A program made the translations under genes and the position numbers. From Diplonema japonicum (taxonomy: Eukaryota > Euglenozoa > Diplonemea > Diplonemida > Diplonemidae), in contig OZ025654.1 in the NCBI GenBank assembly GCA_964019335.1, forward strand, positions 1-64,000: a stretch of DNA of 64,000 nt, written 5' to 3'. Shown one piece after another: positions 18,784 to 34,000 of this stretch. Within the stretch, counting starts at the first letter, position 1. Every line of letters begins with the position of its first letter. The notes beneath the pieces were generated by a model, which searched no databases, was not told the origin of the DNA, and worked only from the letters and a program-made list of their open reading frames with translations.

Positions 18784-19024
18784 CCATGGGTATGACTGTC
18801 ACATAACGCCTAGAGGGGCTCACAGCGAAACGGTGGATAAAAAAAAAGAAAACACACTAACTTACTAGTTGATTAAAAGCGCCCATCGAGATCTACTGGA
18901 AAAAAAACAAACGAGCAGGGTTCCAAACAAGCAAGGGCCTCCCGTCATCCATGGAAACAGATGGTTCGAGGGCAACCTCGGGAAACATACTTTTAAACTA
19001 AGACCGAACTAATGGAAAGAAACC

Positions 19025-22000
19025 TTAAACAGCATTGGGAGACGGGGACGTACACGGGCTAGCTTCTAAAGTGAACCCAAGGAGACCGGAATACCGACGT
19101 GGGTCGGTTTCAGGACTGGAAGCAAGTTCGTAAAGTGGAAAGCGGAGGGGGTTCTCAGGTGCAGTACCCTTTGGAGTATACTCTAAACTTTCGTTGTCTG
19201 GTGATGAAGGTTCCTTGGTAGGCTGGCTGAGTTCGCCAAAGCATACAGGCCACAGCTTGTGCATGTCTTCTTCCGTAGCCTTTTGCCCGTGTATTTTAGT
19301 TTCGACCTCCTGTTTTCTGTAGCTCTGCAATGCGGCGAATCGGTTCTTCCGGATCTTGCCATACCGGTCCATCCAGTACCCATACTCACGTGCAACGCCT
19401 TGTGTTGGCTCGTTGCTCCCTTCATTTTTGTTCCACGCCACACGTATCTTCCTCTCCATCTCTTTTTGTTTCGACTGCAAGTATTCTGGCATCTGCCTCT
19501 TCACTATGTCCATCACATACGTGGTCACCTCTTCCATGGACACGGCGCCATCACCGTCACGGTCAAGGTTCACCACCACCTCACGCTTTGCCTCTTTGCA
19601 TATTTGCCACACAAAGACTAACAGCACAGCAATACTTATTGACAGCACGCCAGCAGCCACAGCGGCCTCTTCCCCAGCAGCTGTGTCTTCCAAGTAAAAA
19701 AGCCCTAAGTTCAGCGTTGTGAAAATACTAATGAGGGACACGTTTTCCAACACCCACAGGACCCTGTATTTGTACGGCCGCATGAAGATGTTCAGAAAAA
19801 TAAACACGGCGATGACCCACATTGCCGCACACAACTGGTACTTCGGCCGCTTCTTCAGGAACACCACAACAAACACGATCATCATCTTCCGCAACATGGT
19901 CACCATTTCCCAGTAGTACCGTCTCTGCCTGTAGCCGCTGTAGAGAAACCCCAATGTTGACATCACTTTCTTCGTCCTTAGCACATCCACTTTGCGCGAC
20001 AGCAGGAGCCATCCTCCCAGCGGCAACCCGTACCCATACACTATAAACGTGAAAAGGGCGAAGTACCAGAAGGTGGAGTATGTCGACTCATCGCAGTCGA
20101 CGGACGCGTCCTCTAGCAGGAACTTGTGGCACGTACTAGCATCAATGCAGACAGGGTCACTACAGGTCAACATCAGCGCCACTTCCTTCATCAACGAAGG
20201 GTACAGCAAGAAGATCACTACCAACACGGTGACCTGATAAAAGTCACGCGTCCTATGCTGCGTGGTGATCCCGCATTCAGCTAGAGGTGACAATTTCGGT
20301 TGCGGAGGATACCGCAAATGACGGCTGCTGCCGTACCTGTGCAGTGCTCTGTCACAAGTCTCGCAGTAGAAGGCGTTGTGATGAGGGCAAAACCACACAG
20401 CAAACTCCTTGCGGCACAAAGAGCACTCCTCTATCACGTTCATGCTGAGGTCTTGCTCAAGCAGCGTTTTGTTTCGCGACTCCTCCTCATCATTCTCCCA
20501 GACCTCATCGGGGTCGGGGCTGTGTACCCCAGAAAACCCCATTTCCAATGGGCTCAGCAAGGGGCTCATCATTGACTCTTCGGCAACATCCTTCACAAGG
20601 AAACTACAGTCAGAGATAGCTTTCTTGATCTCGTCGTCTGTGAACCCCTGTTCTCTCCACGCCTCGAGCTTATCACCTGCGCGTCGAAGCCTAGCAGCTG
20701 CATACAACCGGTCATAGGGCAGCCTCTTGCTCAGCTCTAACGTATTGAAGGCCATGCATCTCCCATCCGTGCTCGGTACAGCTGCCATGCAAGAAAGCTC
20801 CCTGGCAGTGTCGCCCAACCATTTGAACTCGGCATCGTGATACCAGCGCGGGAGCCACGCGCTTCTCTCTGTACTAAGCGGTAGCTCGATCACGGGTTGT
20901 AGAGGAAAGCCTCTAGGAGACCGCGGTGGGGTTAAGGGCATCAAGCGGGTGAACCACTCCTTCTTCTTCCCTGCTACAATGTCAGCGCGTGTAACCTTCC
21001 AGAAGGGCTCCCGACCGTCTGTGTGGCACCTCATCATTTCGAACGTGTCGCTCACCACAGTCTTCATGTCGCTTGAGCCTCCCTCATAAAACAGGCTGTT
21101 GATGGCATCTTCTCTTTTCTTTGCAAATGAGAAATAGCGTGCGGGGTGCTTTGAAGAGGCCATCGCCAGGCCGTTGCGGCTGTGCAACGTATGCGACAGG
21201 CTGCACTGCTTCGCAGCGTCGAGAAATGGGAGCGGCTCGTGATGCTCAACCGGATAAGGCGGTAAAGTCTCCACTGCGTATTTCCTATATTTCTCAATCT
21301 CCATGTTGATGTTTGCTTCACTTTTTGTCTCGGCTCTTGTTTCCCTTGTTTCCGCCGCCCTGAAGCAGTCATGTAACAACTCAGTCAACACATCTTGTTC
21401 AGGCAGAATACGCTTCACGATATAAGGGAATCTCAGGTAATCCTGCATGCATTGTGACTTATAGCGCCGTTGTTAACATACCATGAACTTCAACCGTGCA
21501 ATACAAGCGTCCAGAAGATCACCACGAAAGCTGGTCTGCACGGCCTTAATGTTCAACTCATGCTCAGGGATGTCGCATTTATGCCAGCTACCGGCAATAA
21601 GCTCTTCCAATGTCGATCGCTCCCCAACACAGCCTACGCCGGGTGTAGGGTAGAGCTGTTCCAAAAGGCAGCAACGCTTGCAGAGCCAGCACCCGAATGT
21701 ACCTAACACCACACTTGCCTCCCAACGTACTTCCAACCGTTTGATGTCATCACTCGGCGTGACTTTCTGGATCTTGACAGGCGTGTAGGAAAAGGGAAGA
21801 GTGGCGTTCGTGGATTTCAGATACTCTAAGCTCACAGTGCCTACCCCCTTCGGGTTCGCTACCTTGTGCATCTCGATGTTTAGACCTAGGTCTTCTTCAA
21901 TAAGCCTTCCCATCTGCACACGCATCTCCGCTTTATTCTCCTCTGCAACACACCAGTCATACATCCAGTGGTACGGTGACTGGCACTCACAAGTACGCTC

Positions 22001-25000
22001 CACTAGCTCAGTGCTGGACAACGACAAATTTTCACGGAACAACTTCCAGATCATGAAAAACAGACCCAGCACAACAGTTAAAATGACTGGTGCCTGCGTG
22101 GTGTGTCGTGTAATGTGAGATCATACCAGCATCACGGAGGCAGACTTGGTGTAGTAGTCGATACTCAGTGTACAGTCAACAGATAGAACCCTTGTGCTGG
22201 GGCTTGCCTGTTAGGTATCTTGTAATTCCTACTTTACTTTTCATACCACTCCCTCTGTGCTGTACAGGGAGCCGACGATGCTGCTCCAATGTACCGCAAG
22301 GTCTCCTAGCAAAGAGGTCACCTAAAAGAAATACGAAGAAAGAACGCAATGAATGCATACATGCAGGTGATTCATAAACATCTTCATCATGACAGATACC
22401 TTTGGTGACTCTTTTACAAGTGGCCCGCTGCTAATATTTGCTAAAACGAGGACGATGACAACAATGAACACGATTACTGCACCCAGTGTAAGCAAGGCGT
22501 AGTTCGTAAAAGGTGAGGGGCACGGCGCACAAGATCCTCTACTTTTGCCGTATCCATAAGGGGCTTCAGGAGTGGAACTGCGCCTACAGCTTCCACAAAG
22601 GGGTCCAAACGCCCCCTGCGCGCATTGGAGTGAGGACCTGTTGTGCTCCGCTTCGCTGCTCACACCAGCTGTCGTAGGTGGCGGGTCGCCCAGACCGTTC
22701 CCCAAGCTGGAGGCCACACAATCCTCTTCGCATTCATGAGACTTGTAAGTCACTGGTTCCCTCCAGTATCCTATGTTGTTTCGCAGCGTGACATTCCCAT
22801 AGCACGTAAGTCCCTCTTCGCACACCCCGCACGAGGACAAGCACGCGTACCTATTCACAGCACTCACTTCTTTCAAAGCGCCCGACGCCTCGGAGTTCCT
22901 GGGGCCCGAGATGACCCTCTCCAGCTGCTGGTTCCAACAACCGAATTCGAATGAATATGCGAACATGCCACAAGTGTCCGTCAGCTGGCAGCAAAGAGAG
23001 GGCCGTATGACGACAGCAAGCTTGCCGGTCGCGTTATTCATCCTTTCGGAATGTAACAGCACCTGCGCCATATTTTTGTCTCTAATGTCCGCCTCGAAGC
23101 TAAGTTCGCAGCTCATACCATTCCAAATGGTGAACCTTGCTAGGGAGAAGCGTGCCTGTGCAGGGCCCCCAGTGCCCAAGTAGGAGTGTTGAGGAAGGTC
23201 GCTTGTTGCCTCGACCAACGCGAAGGAGCAGGCCATGTCCTCATGTTTCAAGATGTTCGCTTCTGTGTATTGTTCACCTCTTCTTTCAAACAAGATAGGC
23301 CCCAATGTAGGGTCACGTAGTTCGGGTACCCTTTTTGATACTTTCACAATGACAGTCACACCCTCTTCCTGCATGATGTAGTCTCTGTCCAGCGTGTTGC
23401 CGACCTCGTCTTGCACCTCGATGTTGTATTCTCTAGCCTTCGCGTCCCCGTTTGTGACTACTGTTATGGGAACAGAGCTCCATGCTAGCTTGAACGACAC
23501 ACCTGGCGTGATAAAGAAGTCGTAGACATGACGCAATGATCCGCCAACAGCACAGCTCCCTGTTTCTGGGAATGGAAGTTTCCCCTCTTCACCAGCACAG
23601 GACGGCAGCTTCTTGTCAATATCTTCCACCCGTACCCCATACTGCCTTGGCTGCGGCGACAGCACGTAAAACACGGCAGTTCCCACGCCGTTCACAAGAG
23701 TCACCACGTCACTGTCCTCAAACTCCACGCACTCACCTATTCCATTACAGGCTCCGTGCTGCAGGCAGCTACCAGACGAGCAATCAGAGGTATCCCACAC
23801 ATTCCCCGCACGCTGCCCTTCTAGGAATACCCTCACACGCCGTGTAACCGTATCGCCATCACCCACATCATTACCTGCCAAGTCCTTCGATGCGATAGTC
23901 ACATTGAAGGGGCCTACACGGCGCATTGCTTTTCGAGACTTTTCCAACGCAGTTTTAGACAACATCGGCTCTGATGCACCGAGCTGCACAGGGGGTCCGA
24001 CCTGCTTCGGCCCTTCAATGATATCTGCCCCTTTCAAACCTTCGGTGCAGTCAGCGCTGACGCATTGAGAAGAGACCTTGAGGGTAGCTGTGCTGGGCGA
24101 CACCAATGCGGTCTTCATGTCAACTTCAAGGGACCGCCCTGCACGGGCACTAAGGCCGATAGCGATGCAAGCGGTTCCGTCACCCTTAACCCCTGTTGCA
24201 CAACATGCCTGTCTGTCCGCATCTGAGAAAGCCGCTGCTGGGTAGATGTTTGTGCAGTAGTACTCGCACACAGGCCGCATGGTCCTGATGGTGCAGTGAT
24301 CGTCCAGCACGGCGCTCACGTCACATGTCAGTCCGTTCCCCCCGACACGAAACTCGAATGACACACGCAGCCTGTCGCCACCACTCATGGAATAGAATAT
24401 ACCGAACACACGAATGGTGTGCCCATATTCCCCGGCTGGCGGTGGGATATCGGTCCGCAGTCTTCTTGGGCTTATTTCACAAGGGCCTCTTACGCAGCTC
24501 TGCGGACATTCGGAAGTGGTGATCCTTGATGGAACGCTGAGAGGCGGTATGGCAAACTCGTACTGTGACAGGGCATCACCGTAGAATTCCCACGTTATTT
24601 GGTATTCCTTACCCGACTGTCCCCAAATGGAGAACAGGCTGCCAGTGGAACCAGGAACTCCGTAGCCAGCTATACCTTGGGCACTGAAAATTGGGTCAAA
24701 CACCCTGCGCAAGGAGACAGCTGCTTGCGACGAGTCAGCAAGAGGTGGTGTATTCCAACCGCACACGCCTTGTACTGTTCGGTCTTCGACGTTCCACATC
24801 CCTGGGTCCTGCGGCTGCGGCTCTGCACACAAGCCTGCTTGAGAGTCCGATGCGCTGCAGTCAGGTCTACACCGCGGCCAAGGATAAATCGTCTTTACTC
24901 TGACATACGTAGGGTTTTGGTTCGTGAACTCTGACACTGTGTTGCCCACTGCATCGAGCAGAACAAATTGCGGCTGCTTTGCTAGCTGCCTGTTAGTTGT

Positions 25001-28000
25001 CAATGTGTGCGTTGGGATAACCGAAGGGCTAGTGAACTCCACATGATCCGGGTACCCCTCAAGCACCGTGATGGTCATCTCGGCAGGCGATATGTGCTGA
25101 GCATCGGCAGTGACACGCAGTAAATAGGTTCCCTTTGCCGGGGCTCTCATTTTTATAGTTGGAAACGTACCCAATGATACTTTCAAGTGCACTTTGCTTG
25201 GCACAGCACCGTTCATTTCAACAATGGGAAAAGTTGTGCCGTACTTAACGGAGGCGAGCTGGCCTCCCGAAGTGAGTGTTGTGTTGACAGGAAGCACTGT
25301 AAGTGACACGCTTGTCTCTTCTGTTGAAATGTAGCTGCCTTCGTTATATTTATAAAGCACGTCTTGCCCACCGAGCCAGCTCCCGCCCCATCCGTGAAGT
25401 CCAATGCTGTTGTCCACGACACCGACGATGAGATCGAACGGCTGGTTTAGAGCAGCTAGTCTTTTCGTGATGGTACCGAACTGCCATTCTCCTGACACCG
25501 TCCAAAAGGGGCCGCCAGCAAGCGTCACCCATTCGCTGGCTCTTATAACTGACTGTTCGTTCATGAGCACATCCGCTAGCTGTAGTAGCTTGTAGTCGTA
25601 AACCTCATGCCGCAGTTGGTCATTGACATAGTCTCCTGAGGATAGCTTTCGCAGCCCCAGCGCATGAGAGGAGTTCAGCGGAAGCGCCCGTGCAAATGTG
25701 AACTGAGTCTCAAGTGCCTGTGAATACGCAGATTCTTCCTTCTTGAACTCAGGCATATCCAACTCGACGTTCCACATGCGAAGCCTGGCAGCGCCCCCCA
25801 CGTATCTATGGTAATATGCAGCCTTCACCACTGAGTCGTTGAAGGTCTTTATGTCATAACAGTGCTGTGCTTCTTCAAAACACTCCAGCCGTGATCGTTG
25901 ACAACATAACCCAGTGCTTACTTTGCTCATTTTAGCAATCGAACGAAAGTTCCAAGGAAGAGGATCGCATCGCAGAGTACAGCTGTCTAAGAAGGTCGCC
26001 CTGACTTGCGCAGCGAACGACCCGTTCGACGCATGTCGAAAGGTGCACACATACTGGCCGTGCTCGTCACTTGCGTGATGCGAAGACAAACTGAAGTCTT
26101 GGAATTCCCATCCTTTCACACTGATGGGGGTGTCGGAACCAACAGGGAGCTCCTCAGGTTCTACCCATGAGAGCAGCTTGCTGCCAACGTATTCATGTGA
26201 ACAGTCAACCATATGCATCTGCTTCTCAACAGACATGAGGCGTACTACAGGACCCGACCTTCTTGCCACTTCAAATTTAAGCGTGAAGTAGATCTCCTGC
26301 AAACTATGAGGAGTCGTCGACGAGTCTATCCTAAACTGCAGCGCACGTCCTGAGATGCCCACTGCTTTTACAGTCAGGTCTTTAAAGAGGTACGTAAAGT
26401 CTGTATTCGCAACGGCTGTGGAACCGGTCACCACAAGTAAAGACTTCCCGTCTGCTGTCAGCTGTTTGTCTGCCGCACTGACGGCAGCGCTGACGTACAG
26501 GTCGTCCTCTTCGTCCACCACTTTGTTCCCGCTGATGTCCACAATCTTCAGCTGTGGTTGTAAGGTCAGCGCCCCCCTGTTATGGGAGAACGGGGGAGGT
26601 TCGCGAAGGAATATTAGAGCGTGCTCAACACCTCCGACTACATGTACTGCTATCATGGCACTCAGGCCTCTCGGTGGGTAGGACAGTGTTATTTCATACG
26701 AGCCTTCGAGAGGCCTTCGTATCAACATGCCATCAAGAACAGCCAGTCCCTCGATGACAGGTGCCTCTGTGTCCCCCTCTAAGGTGATGCCTGCGTTGCG
26801 TCCTACCTTAGCCACCACGCTGCCTTTTACACTGTCGACCCACACATCACCCACAACTGTACCGAGCTCGTCCTTGAACAAAGCCGTGATGTTCAACATT
26901 GTCTTCTCAGCGCTCCTCACCTTTGCGTCCACTCCTAATGAGCACACCGAGTGGTTGCAAGACGAGCTGAACACGACTAGCTTCTGCGGCGGTCCTACGG
27001 ACGTGTACTTCATGCTAGGTGGAGAGTACAGTTGCCCATCTACGGTCACTTCCAGTAATCCTGTGAAGGGCGCATCGGTGGCAGGCTGCAGGCAGAGCGC
27101 TTTAGTATTTGTCACTACCGTTGCCGACTGCGTTACCCCGTTGACACGGCAGGACACGACGCTCGTTTCGAGGAGGTCGGAGCCGAGCACTGTTATGAGC
27201 ACATCTCGATTCATTGGACCGAAGCAGCCAAAGGACGCCCTCTCTTGCTGAACAACAGCACCGTCGACAATGTCTAAATACGTCATAGGTCCTGGAATGG
27301 TCATCACATTGCCAGGATGCGAAACCATCCAGCTGCCTGTGCTGTTGTATGTACCAAGTGTGCGCACAATAGGGCGCGTGACATACTTGGCAGTATAGGA
27401 GTTCTCCGACCATCGTTCGTCCGGGCCGATCGAGATCTCTAAAGGCAGATGCTGGCAAGGGGAGTACTGTGACGGCTTGCTGGCAGAACAGTTCAATTCA
27501 AAAGCACCCTGCCGCGAGCAAGTCGAGACAACGTCGCCCACCTTCATCAGGTGCCTGAAGTCATGCTCTGAGCTTGGAAGACCTACTGCCCTCACTGTTA
27601 CTTCAGTTTTCCCAGGCTCACCAGCGTCGATCACCTCGGGCGTGGCGTAGAGCACATCGTACATGTTGAACACGGACACCGCAAGCGAGGTACTGCTGAG
27701 AGACAGCGCGAACAGAGCCCGCCTCGGAGTGTCGGTCTGCAGGGACACAAGCGTTTCATTCGCATCCAAAGTGTGCGTGAAATTCGCGGAGAGAGATAAT
27801 GTGTCCAACTTCGTGAGCACAGAGGGCTTGTCACCGTCCTTTGTTGCTACGTATGCAAACTCCGTGTCTTCATCCATAACAGCATCAGCCACACCGTCAC
27901 CTCCCAACGACGCGACTGCCCAGCGGGCGAATAGACATCGTCCTTTCGACCATGTGCATTGTGCTTCAGTGCATTCTAGCTCTGTGTTTAGCGAACACAC

Positions 28001-31000
28001 AGCTACATCTCGCTGCACAACAGGCTGCAGCTTCACGTTACCAATATGCAACTTATAAAGCACGTGTTGCGAGCCACGATTTCCATCGGAGTCGGTGCGG
28101 ATAAGCAGCAGCACCATATTCATATGAACACCTTTGTTGCGCAGTTTCATCACATGCTCAACTCCTGTACAGTGCACGGCATAGCAGATCTTCAGCGGTA
28201 TGGGCTGTGCTGCTGTCATCACCTCACCTGCGGGCATAAAGACGTTCTGCACCACCACACGACTGCTGCTTGTGCCGAAAATAAGAGCGAACGGGATACC
28301 GTCGTAGGTACTAGTGTACAGGGTTGTGATAGATTCGAAGGACGTGAGCTCCAACTCCTGAACAGCAACATCAAAGGGCTCGAATGTCACACGCTTTAAC
28401 AGGTACTTCACGAACAGAGAAATCCCATCAACCACTTGCGATGCCTGTAGGACAGCCACAAAGCCACGAGAGTCCCATTTCACTGCTGTGATCTCGTATG
28501 TGTAATTCGACTCCGCGGCCCAAAACACCACTGAACGGGTTGGCCTGCAGTCTTGCAGTAAAGCAGACAAAAGACCCTCGCACTCTGTGGTGCACTCATC
28601 CGCAGAGCAAGGCCTTTCGTCTGCAAGCTCTACGCAGGCTCTCTCATTCTGCAAGCTGCGCACCACCCCTTGCATGCCCCTGTACACCACCTCAGTCCCT
28701 ACCGGACACTTTTCGAATGCTGATGCTGCCGGAGCGGAGCAATTGGTCTCTTCGTGGAATGCAGACGCTGGTATTCCTCTGAGGGGAAATAACTGTGCAA
28801 CATCTGACATGAGGATCCTTGCTACATACGGGGTACTCCCGCCCGTTACTATGTACAAGTAGCTCCCCACGTGTTGCAGCAGCAGTATTCTATCGCCTAA
28901 TGAGATACCAGAGCTAACAGCATGAGCTGACCATTCACTGTGAAAATGAGTGCTGAAATCGACTGAAGATGAAACAGGCTTCATCCACACGCCAATGGGC
29001 ACACTGTTGCTACTAACACCGCCAGCCGCTACAAGGAATTCTGCATCATTAATAACAGTATGCAACACAGCCCCCAAGGCCGTCTTAGTGCCCTGGTTGC
29101 TACGACTGAAAGACAACGGCCTCGACAACATAGGGCCATTCCCTGCAACTGCTGGGCTGCACGCATCTCCTGTATAGCCCTCAGCACAATCGCTGCATGT
29201 TGTCCCGCTATAATGTCCGTTGGCATCGTTATTGTAACAAATGCATGAACCTGTTAGCATGTTGCACGTTCCTCTAAGGTTGCACATGCACTCCTTCGTG
29301 CAAGTTTCACCCCAGTAGCTGTCAGTGCAGGTCTTGCAGTTGGTCGCAGGGTTCCAATGACCAAGTGCCTCATTATCAGAACAGTCACACAAACTGCCTG
29401 AGTTGCTGATGTAAGCCTTGCAACTGCCCTTCCCATTACAGTCGATCGCCGAGTCGCACAAAGTGCACCCTTCCGATGAGTCGCGCCAATTACTTGCTGT
29501 ATCGCACTTGCATTCACCATTATTGCACACTCCATTCCTAGCTACGCAAGCTGTGCAGGAGTCGGTGCACAGTGCCCCGTAGAAGCCTGATTTGCAGTTT
29601 GAGCAATACAGGCCTGCCCAATTTCCAGTACATGAATCAGGTACGCAGTGTCCAGAAGCTGTATCACATATGCCGTGGACACAGAGGCACTTGCTAGCAC
29701 AGTCGCTGCCCCAGAATAGCCTGTTGCATGTATCGCATGTTTCGCCTGTCCAGTAGCCGAACTCCTCCGATGCATAGCATGTGCAGACGCCTTCTCGGGA
29801 GCAGGTTCCATGTGCACATTGGCACTGCTTTGTGCAATCCCATCCATAGTACCCTTCGTGGCACTTACACATCGTGTGCTTGTTCTCTGTACTAGCATCA
29901 GAAATGCACACCCCCTGTGACTCCTCACAGCTCACATTCCCACAGTTGCTTATGTAATCTGCGCAAGTCTCACCGGTATATTTCATGTGGCACGTAAGGC
30001 AGAATGTGCCTGACCAATATCCCTCGTTGCTGTTTTGTATGCACTGTGAAAAATACGGTTCTTGAAAGTGCCCCATAGATGTATGGGTTGTTGTCAGGCT
30101 GTAGTTTGACGAGACGTAGGCAAGCACCCTGACCACCGCGAAGCCTGCGTTCAGAGGAACCATCGCGTCACAAACCTCCGTTGTATCTGGGGACGTTCTC
30201 TTGCATAAAGCATCTTGTTCCAGGCGTGCTAGTGCATCAGCAGTGAACGAAGGGGTGTCTATCACAACACGGTTTCTAGTGTTCTCACTAGTGACCGGGG
30301 AGTTATACGGGACAGCTACTGCAAGCCCTGATGAAGATATGACCTCTATCACCGGGGAGTAGACACTGCTGACGGCAATCTGCTTCCCCGGGATAGCCGA
30401 TCCCAAGACCACGCAGTCTTCCCCACATGCAGCAGCCCATCCTAAGTGATATTCCCTCGGCAAGAACATCGGGCGGCAGGAGCCTGTAGTCTTCAAGCCA
30501 ATTGTGAGGTTCCTGACACCTGGTGCCGTACCCCATTTCTGCAAGAGGAAATGCTGAAGGTTCAACACGGTCTTCTCCCCAAGCAGTGTATTTCCAATCA
30601 CCTTCGATGCCTTGATGTTCGCATCGCTGAACCCGATTGTGTCAACCTTGTTGGACGTAAGGTTAGCCTCTACCCACTTCCCACCACTGCGTGACAGCCA
30701 TGCCACCTCCGTCGATAAATCATACAGGTGGAGGACCGTCTCACCGCTGCAAGAAGCGCTGGTTCCTTGGTGCACTGTGAACACAGCGCTCTCAACGCTG
30801 TGTGCTGTCGGAGGGTAAACAATGTCGACCCATGAGAAGACAGCCACACTGCCTCCGCCAAGCGTGTAGGGTGCTGCCGACCTTCCGCAGCAGGGCTCTG
30901 TGTTGCTAGTAGCACCAGTACACTCGTCTACACACTCAGCTGCTACAGGCCCGCAGACTCCATCGCACACAGTACCCGATGCTGTCGTGTCACCTTCCAC

Positions 31001-34000
31001 AAAGTAAGTCGTCACGGTACCGTCACCTAAGGGCCTTTCACAGTACAGTCCTGATTTTACGCCTTTACAGTCGCACGTGCCATTCCCATAAATACCGTCA
31101 AAGCACGGGTGGCCACTGCACGGCACAGGTTCGCAAACGTGGCCGACCACTCTACATGCAGCGTCCTTAGCACACTCTGATTCTACCAAGCCGCCACAGC
31201 GGGGGAGATCGGCTGTCGGACATCTCAGGAGGCAGCCGGCGCCGTAGAAGCCTTTAGAACAGTCTTCGCACTTCATCCTTATAGGAGCAGCTTCGTTTTT
31301 GAAAACGCCGATCACATTGGGCCACCCTTCCCGCCACGCAAAGCCCCCCGGTAGGTACAGCTCATTTCCATAAATACGCGACACAATGGCGTTCGCCGTG
31401 ACGTTCATGAGCCTCGCGTCAAGCCACAAACTGTTGTAGCCGGAGAACCACCACCCACTGTGAGGCTGGTCCCACAGTGCGCTGGGTGAATACTCTCGAG
31501 AGGATGGATGGTGGAGGGTGGGGTATACGAAGTTGCGTGAATCTAGCGAGGACCCTAGGCTGCACCTCAAGCACCCTCGCGGGAAACTGACTGCACCGTT
31601 TGCGTCTGTCAGACACTCAGGGTGAGAGGCGTTGCACACAGGAGAGGCTGGATGGAAAAAGGAATCTTCACGGCAGCAATGCTTCCGCGGAACTCCTACG
31701 CCATCCTCAGAGCCTCCTCTATACAAGGGAACGAGATCTTCTGAAGTAGAGGGAGTGACTGATACACTGAATAGTAACCTGCTGCACCCGCTATAAGAAG
31801 GGACATTGATCCCTGTTATTACCTTTGTGACCATCCCATTGCTGGCGATATCCTGCTGCCTCCCAGGAGGGTAGCATTCACCCTCCCCAAGGTAGCCCCT
31901 GTCGACAGATGTCGTGTTGTATCCCCAGAACAGGAGTTTTGATCGCCACTCCGTAAGCCCATAGGCACCCGATACCTGTCGCATCCACTTCTTCTGCACT
32001 CCGCTGCTGGATACAGTTGCATAGAACAAAACCTCCTGTTCTTTCTTTCTCAAGTGTCGGGTGGTTGTATTCAGATGCATTCCGAGATTCGTTATCCCAC
32101 CGTCGTGCATTACAAAAAACACACCCTCCTGGCTCTCTGTTGAAAATAGCCATTTTGGGTCGGTGTGCCCTGACGTGTCTATCTTAGCAGGTTCATCTCC
32201 TCCATTCCAAGACCACAGCCCGACGTCGCCTCTGTTCGTGTCTACGCACTTGAACCTGTTTTGATAGATGTGCCCTTGGCGGGGGCATTGTTCTTGGAGG
32301 CAGTCGCCTGGTGCCCTCTCGACTCCGTCCTGCACTCCCAGAGACAGTAATATATGTCCTGTTTTAAGGACAACAGGCCTGAAGTAACCTCTGTTTAGGG
32401 GAGGTATCGAGGGGGTGAGCGTCTGGCCTCTGTGGGCCAATGTCACTATCTCAGCTGCAGCCATACCGCTGTCCCACCGCCACAGCTGTAGACCTGTTCC
32501 GTTGTTGTAGTGGAAGTAGACTTTACCCTTAAAGGCCACAAAACCAGGGTGACCTTGGATGTGATCACACTCCACAGGTAGACGCGCAACAGCAGGTTTC
32601 GCTATCTGAACGGCCTTCCCCGAAGCACCTGTAGTGCACCACACACCGATCTTCGTTGGTACAGGATACAAAAAACCAGCACGCTGACCACCGTAGCCAA
32701 TGCTGCTCGGCGCACATTCGTTTTCATTGAAGCTACTCCTGCTCTGCTCACCAAGAAGGAAGAGAAGATCTTCGCCGGATAGAGAGACGTGCGTGGCGTA
32801 GTACGGGAAAATCACGTCCCGAAGCAGCAGCTCAGGAGGGCCGACTGGTGTCCCCTCCGACAGTGAGACGAGGTGCTTCCATAATTGTGGCACCTGCGCA
32901 GATATCACGAATGGTGTGCCCGCGTCGCGCACGTCCATGACTGGAGCCTTGCCGCCCCCAATCCCACTGAACACAAGCATGTCGCTGTGGTAGCCAGTGG
33001 TGTTCGCAGGCATCTTGATGAGGTCCTTCGCCATGGTGTATGCTCGTATCCCACGCAGCTGCTCTTTCAGCACAGAAGATTCGGCATCAAAGTCAGGGTA
33101 GCTACGCGGAAACCCGTTTTGTGCACGTTGTGCGTTGTCGGCACCTTCAGACATTGCGGTCATCGACAGGTATAGCACCTCACGAGCTCCTTGGTAAACA
33201 TCCTCTCCAGCACCCCACACACCACCACACGCTTCAGGGTCGGTTGTTGCAAGGAAATACATCACATTACCAATTTGCACAAAGTCTGTTGGGTCTTGAT
33301 ATGCAGCCGTGTCGCACGACTCATTGGACACGTATTTGTGAACGCTTTTCAGAGGACTGCCGTCGCAGATGTCTTCCGATACTTGCGCTTTGTAGTATGG
33401 CTGCCCTCCCTGCCTGACTGACAGCTGCCTGTCCTCAGTCGCAAGAAAAAGTACGTCAGGTACTTTCCATGCCTGTTTGTGCATCAGTACTTCAGCTTTC
33501 GTAAAGTTTGGCCGGCACATTGCGATCCCTTCGGTGACGAGTACGAATGAGAGGTCAACCGGAAGCGATTTGCGGACAGTGTGCATCCGCATCCAGCCGG
33601 TGATGTCAATGTCAAGTACCTGCCCATCGTCTGCCCTGTGGTGGATATATGAGGCTACTTCCTCAAAGAACCGCGCGGACGAATTAATACCCATCCACTG
33701 CAGCTCAGGGTGATCAGAAGCCTGTCCCCTTAAAGTGCTCTGCCATGTGTACGCAAGCTCGTCGATCTGCTCAACGCACACGCGCCCTTCACACACGAGC
33801 CCATCCCCGCATGGGCATTCCGTTGTGCTCATTGAGCATTGGCCTCTCAAACAAGTCAAGCCTTCTACACATACGCACTGCTGTAAGGCCGAGACATGAA
33901 CAGCCCCACTTACACAGCTCCTGTCGGAATAAGGGTTGTAGACTCCACAAGGAACAACTCCTTCGTCAGCAGCCGCCAACGGTATGCCGCTTGGCTGAGT

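Noticed and set aside
19025-21448. Independent 807-residue multi-TM protein
   Set aside because: Its first ATG lies inside intron 4; the exon join RLKFM|DYLRF makes it the C-terminus of the giant protein.
21473-22072. Independent 199-codon gene
   Set aside because: It starts at GTG mid-helix and joins the flanking ORFs in frame through GTATG...AG introns; it is exon 4 of the giant gene.
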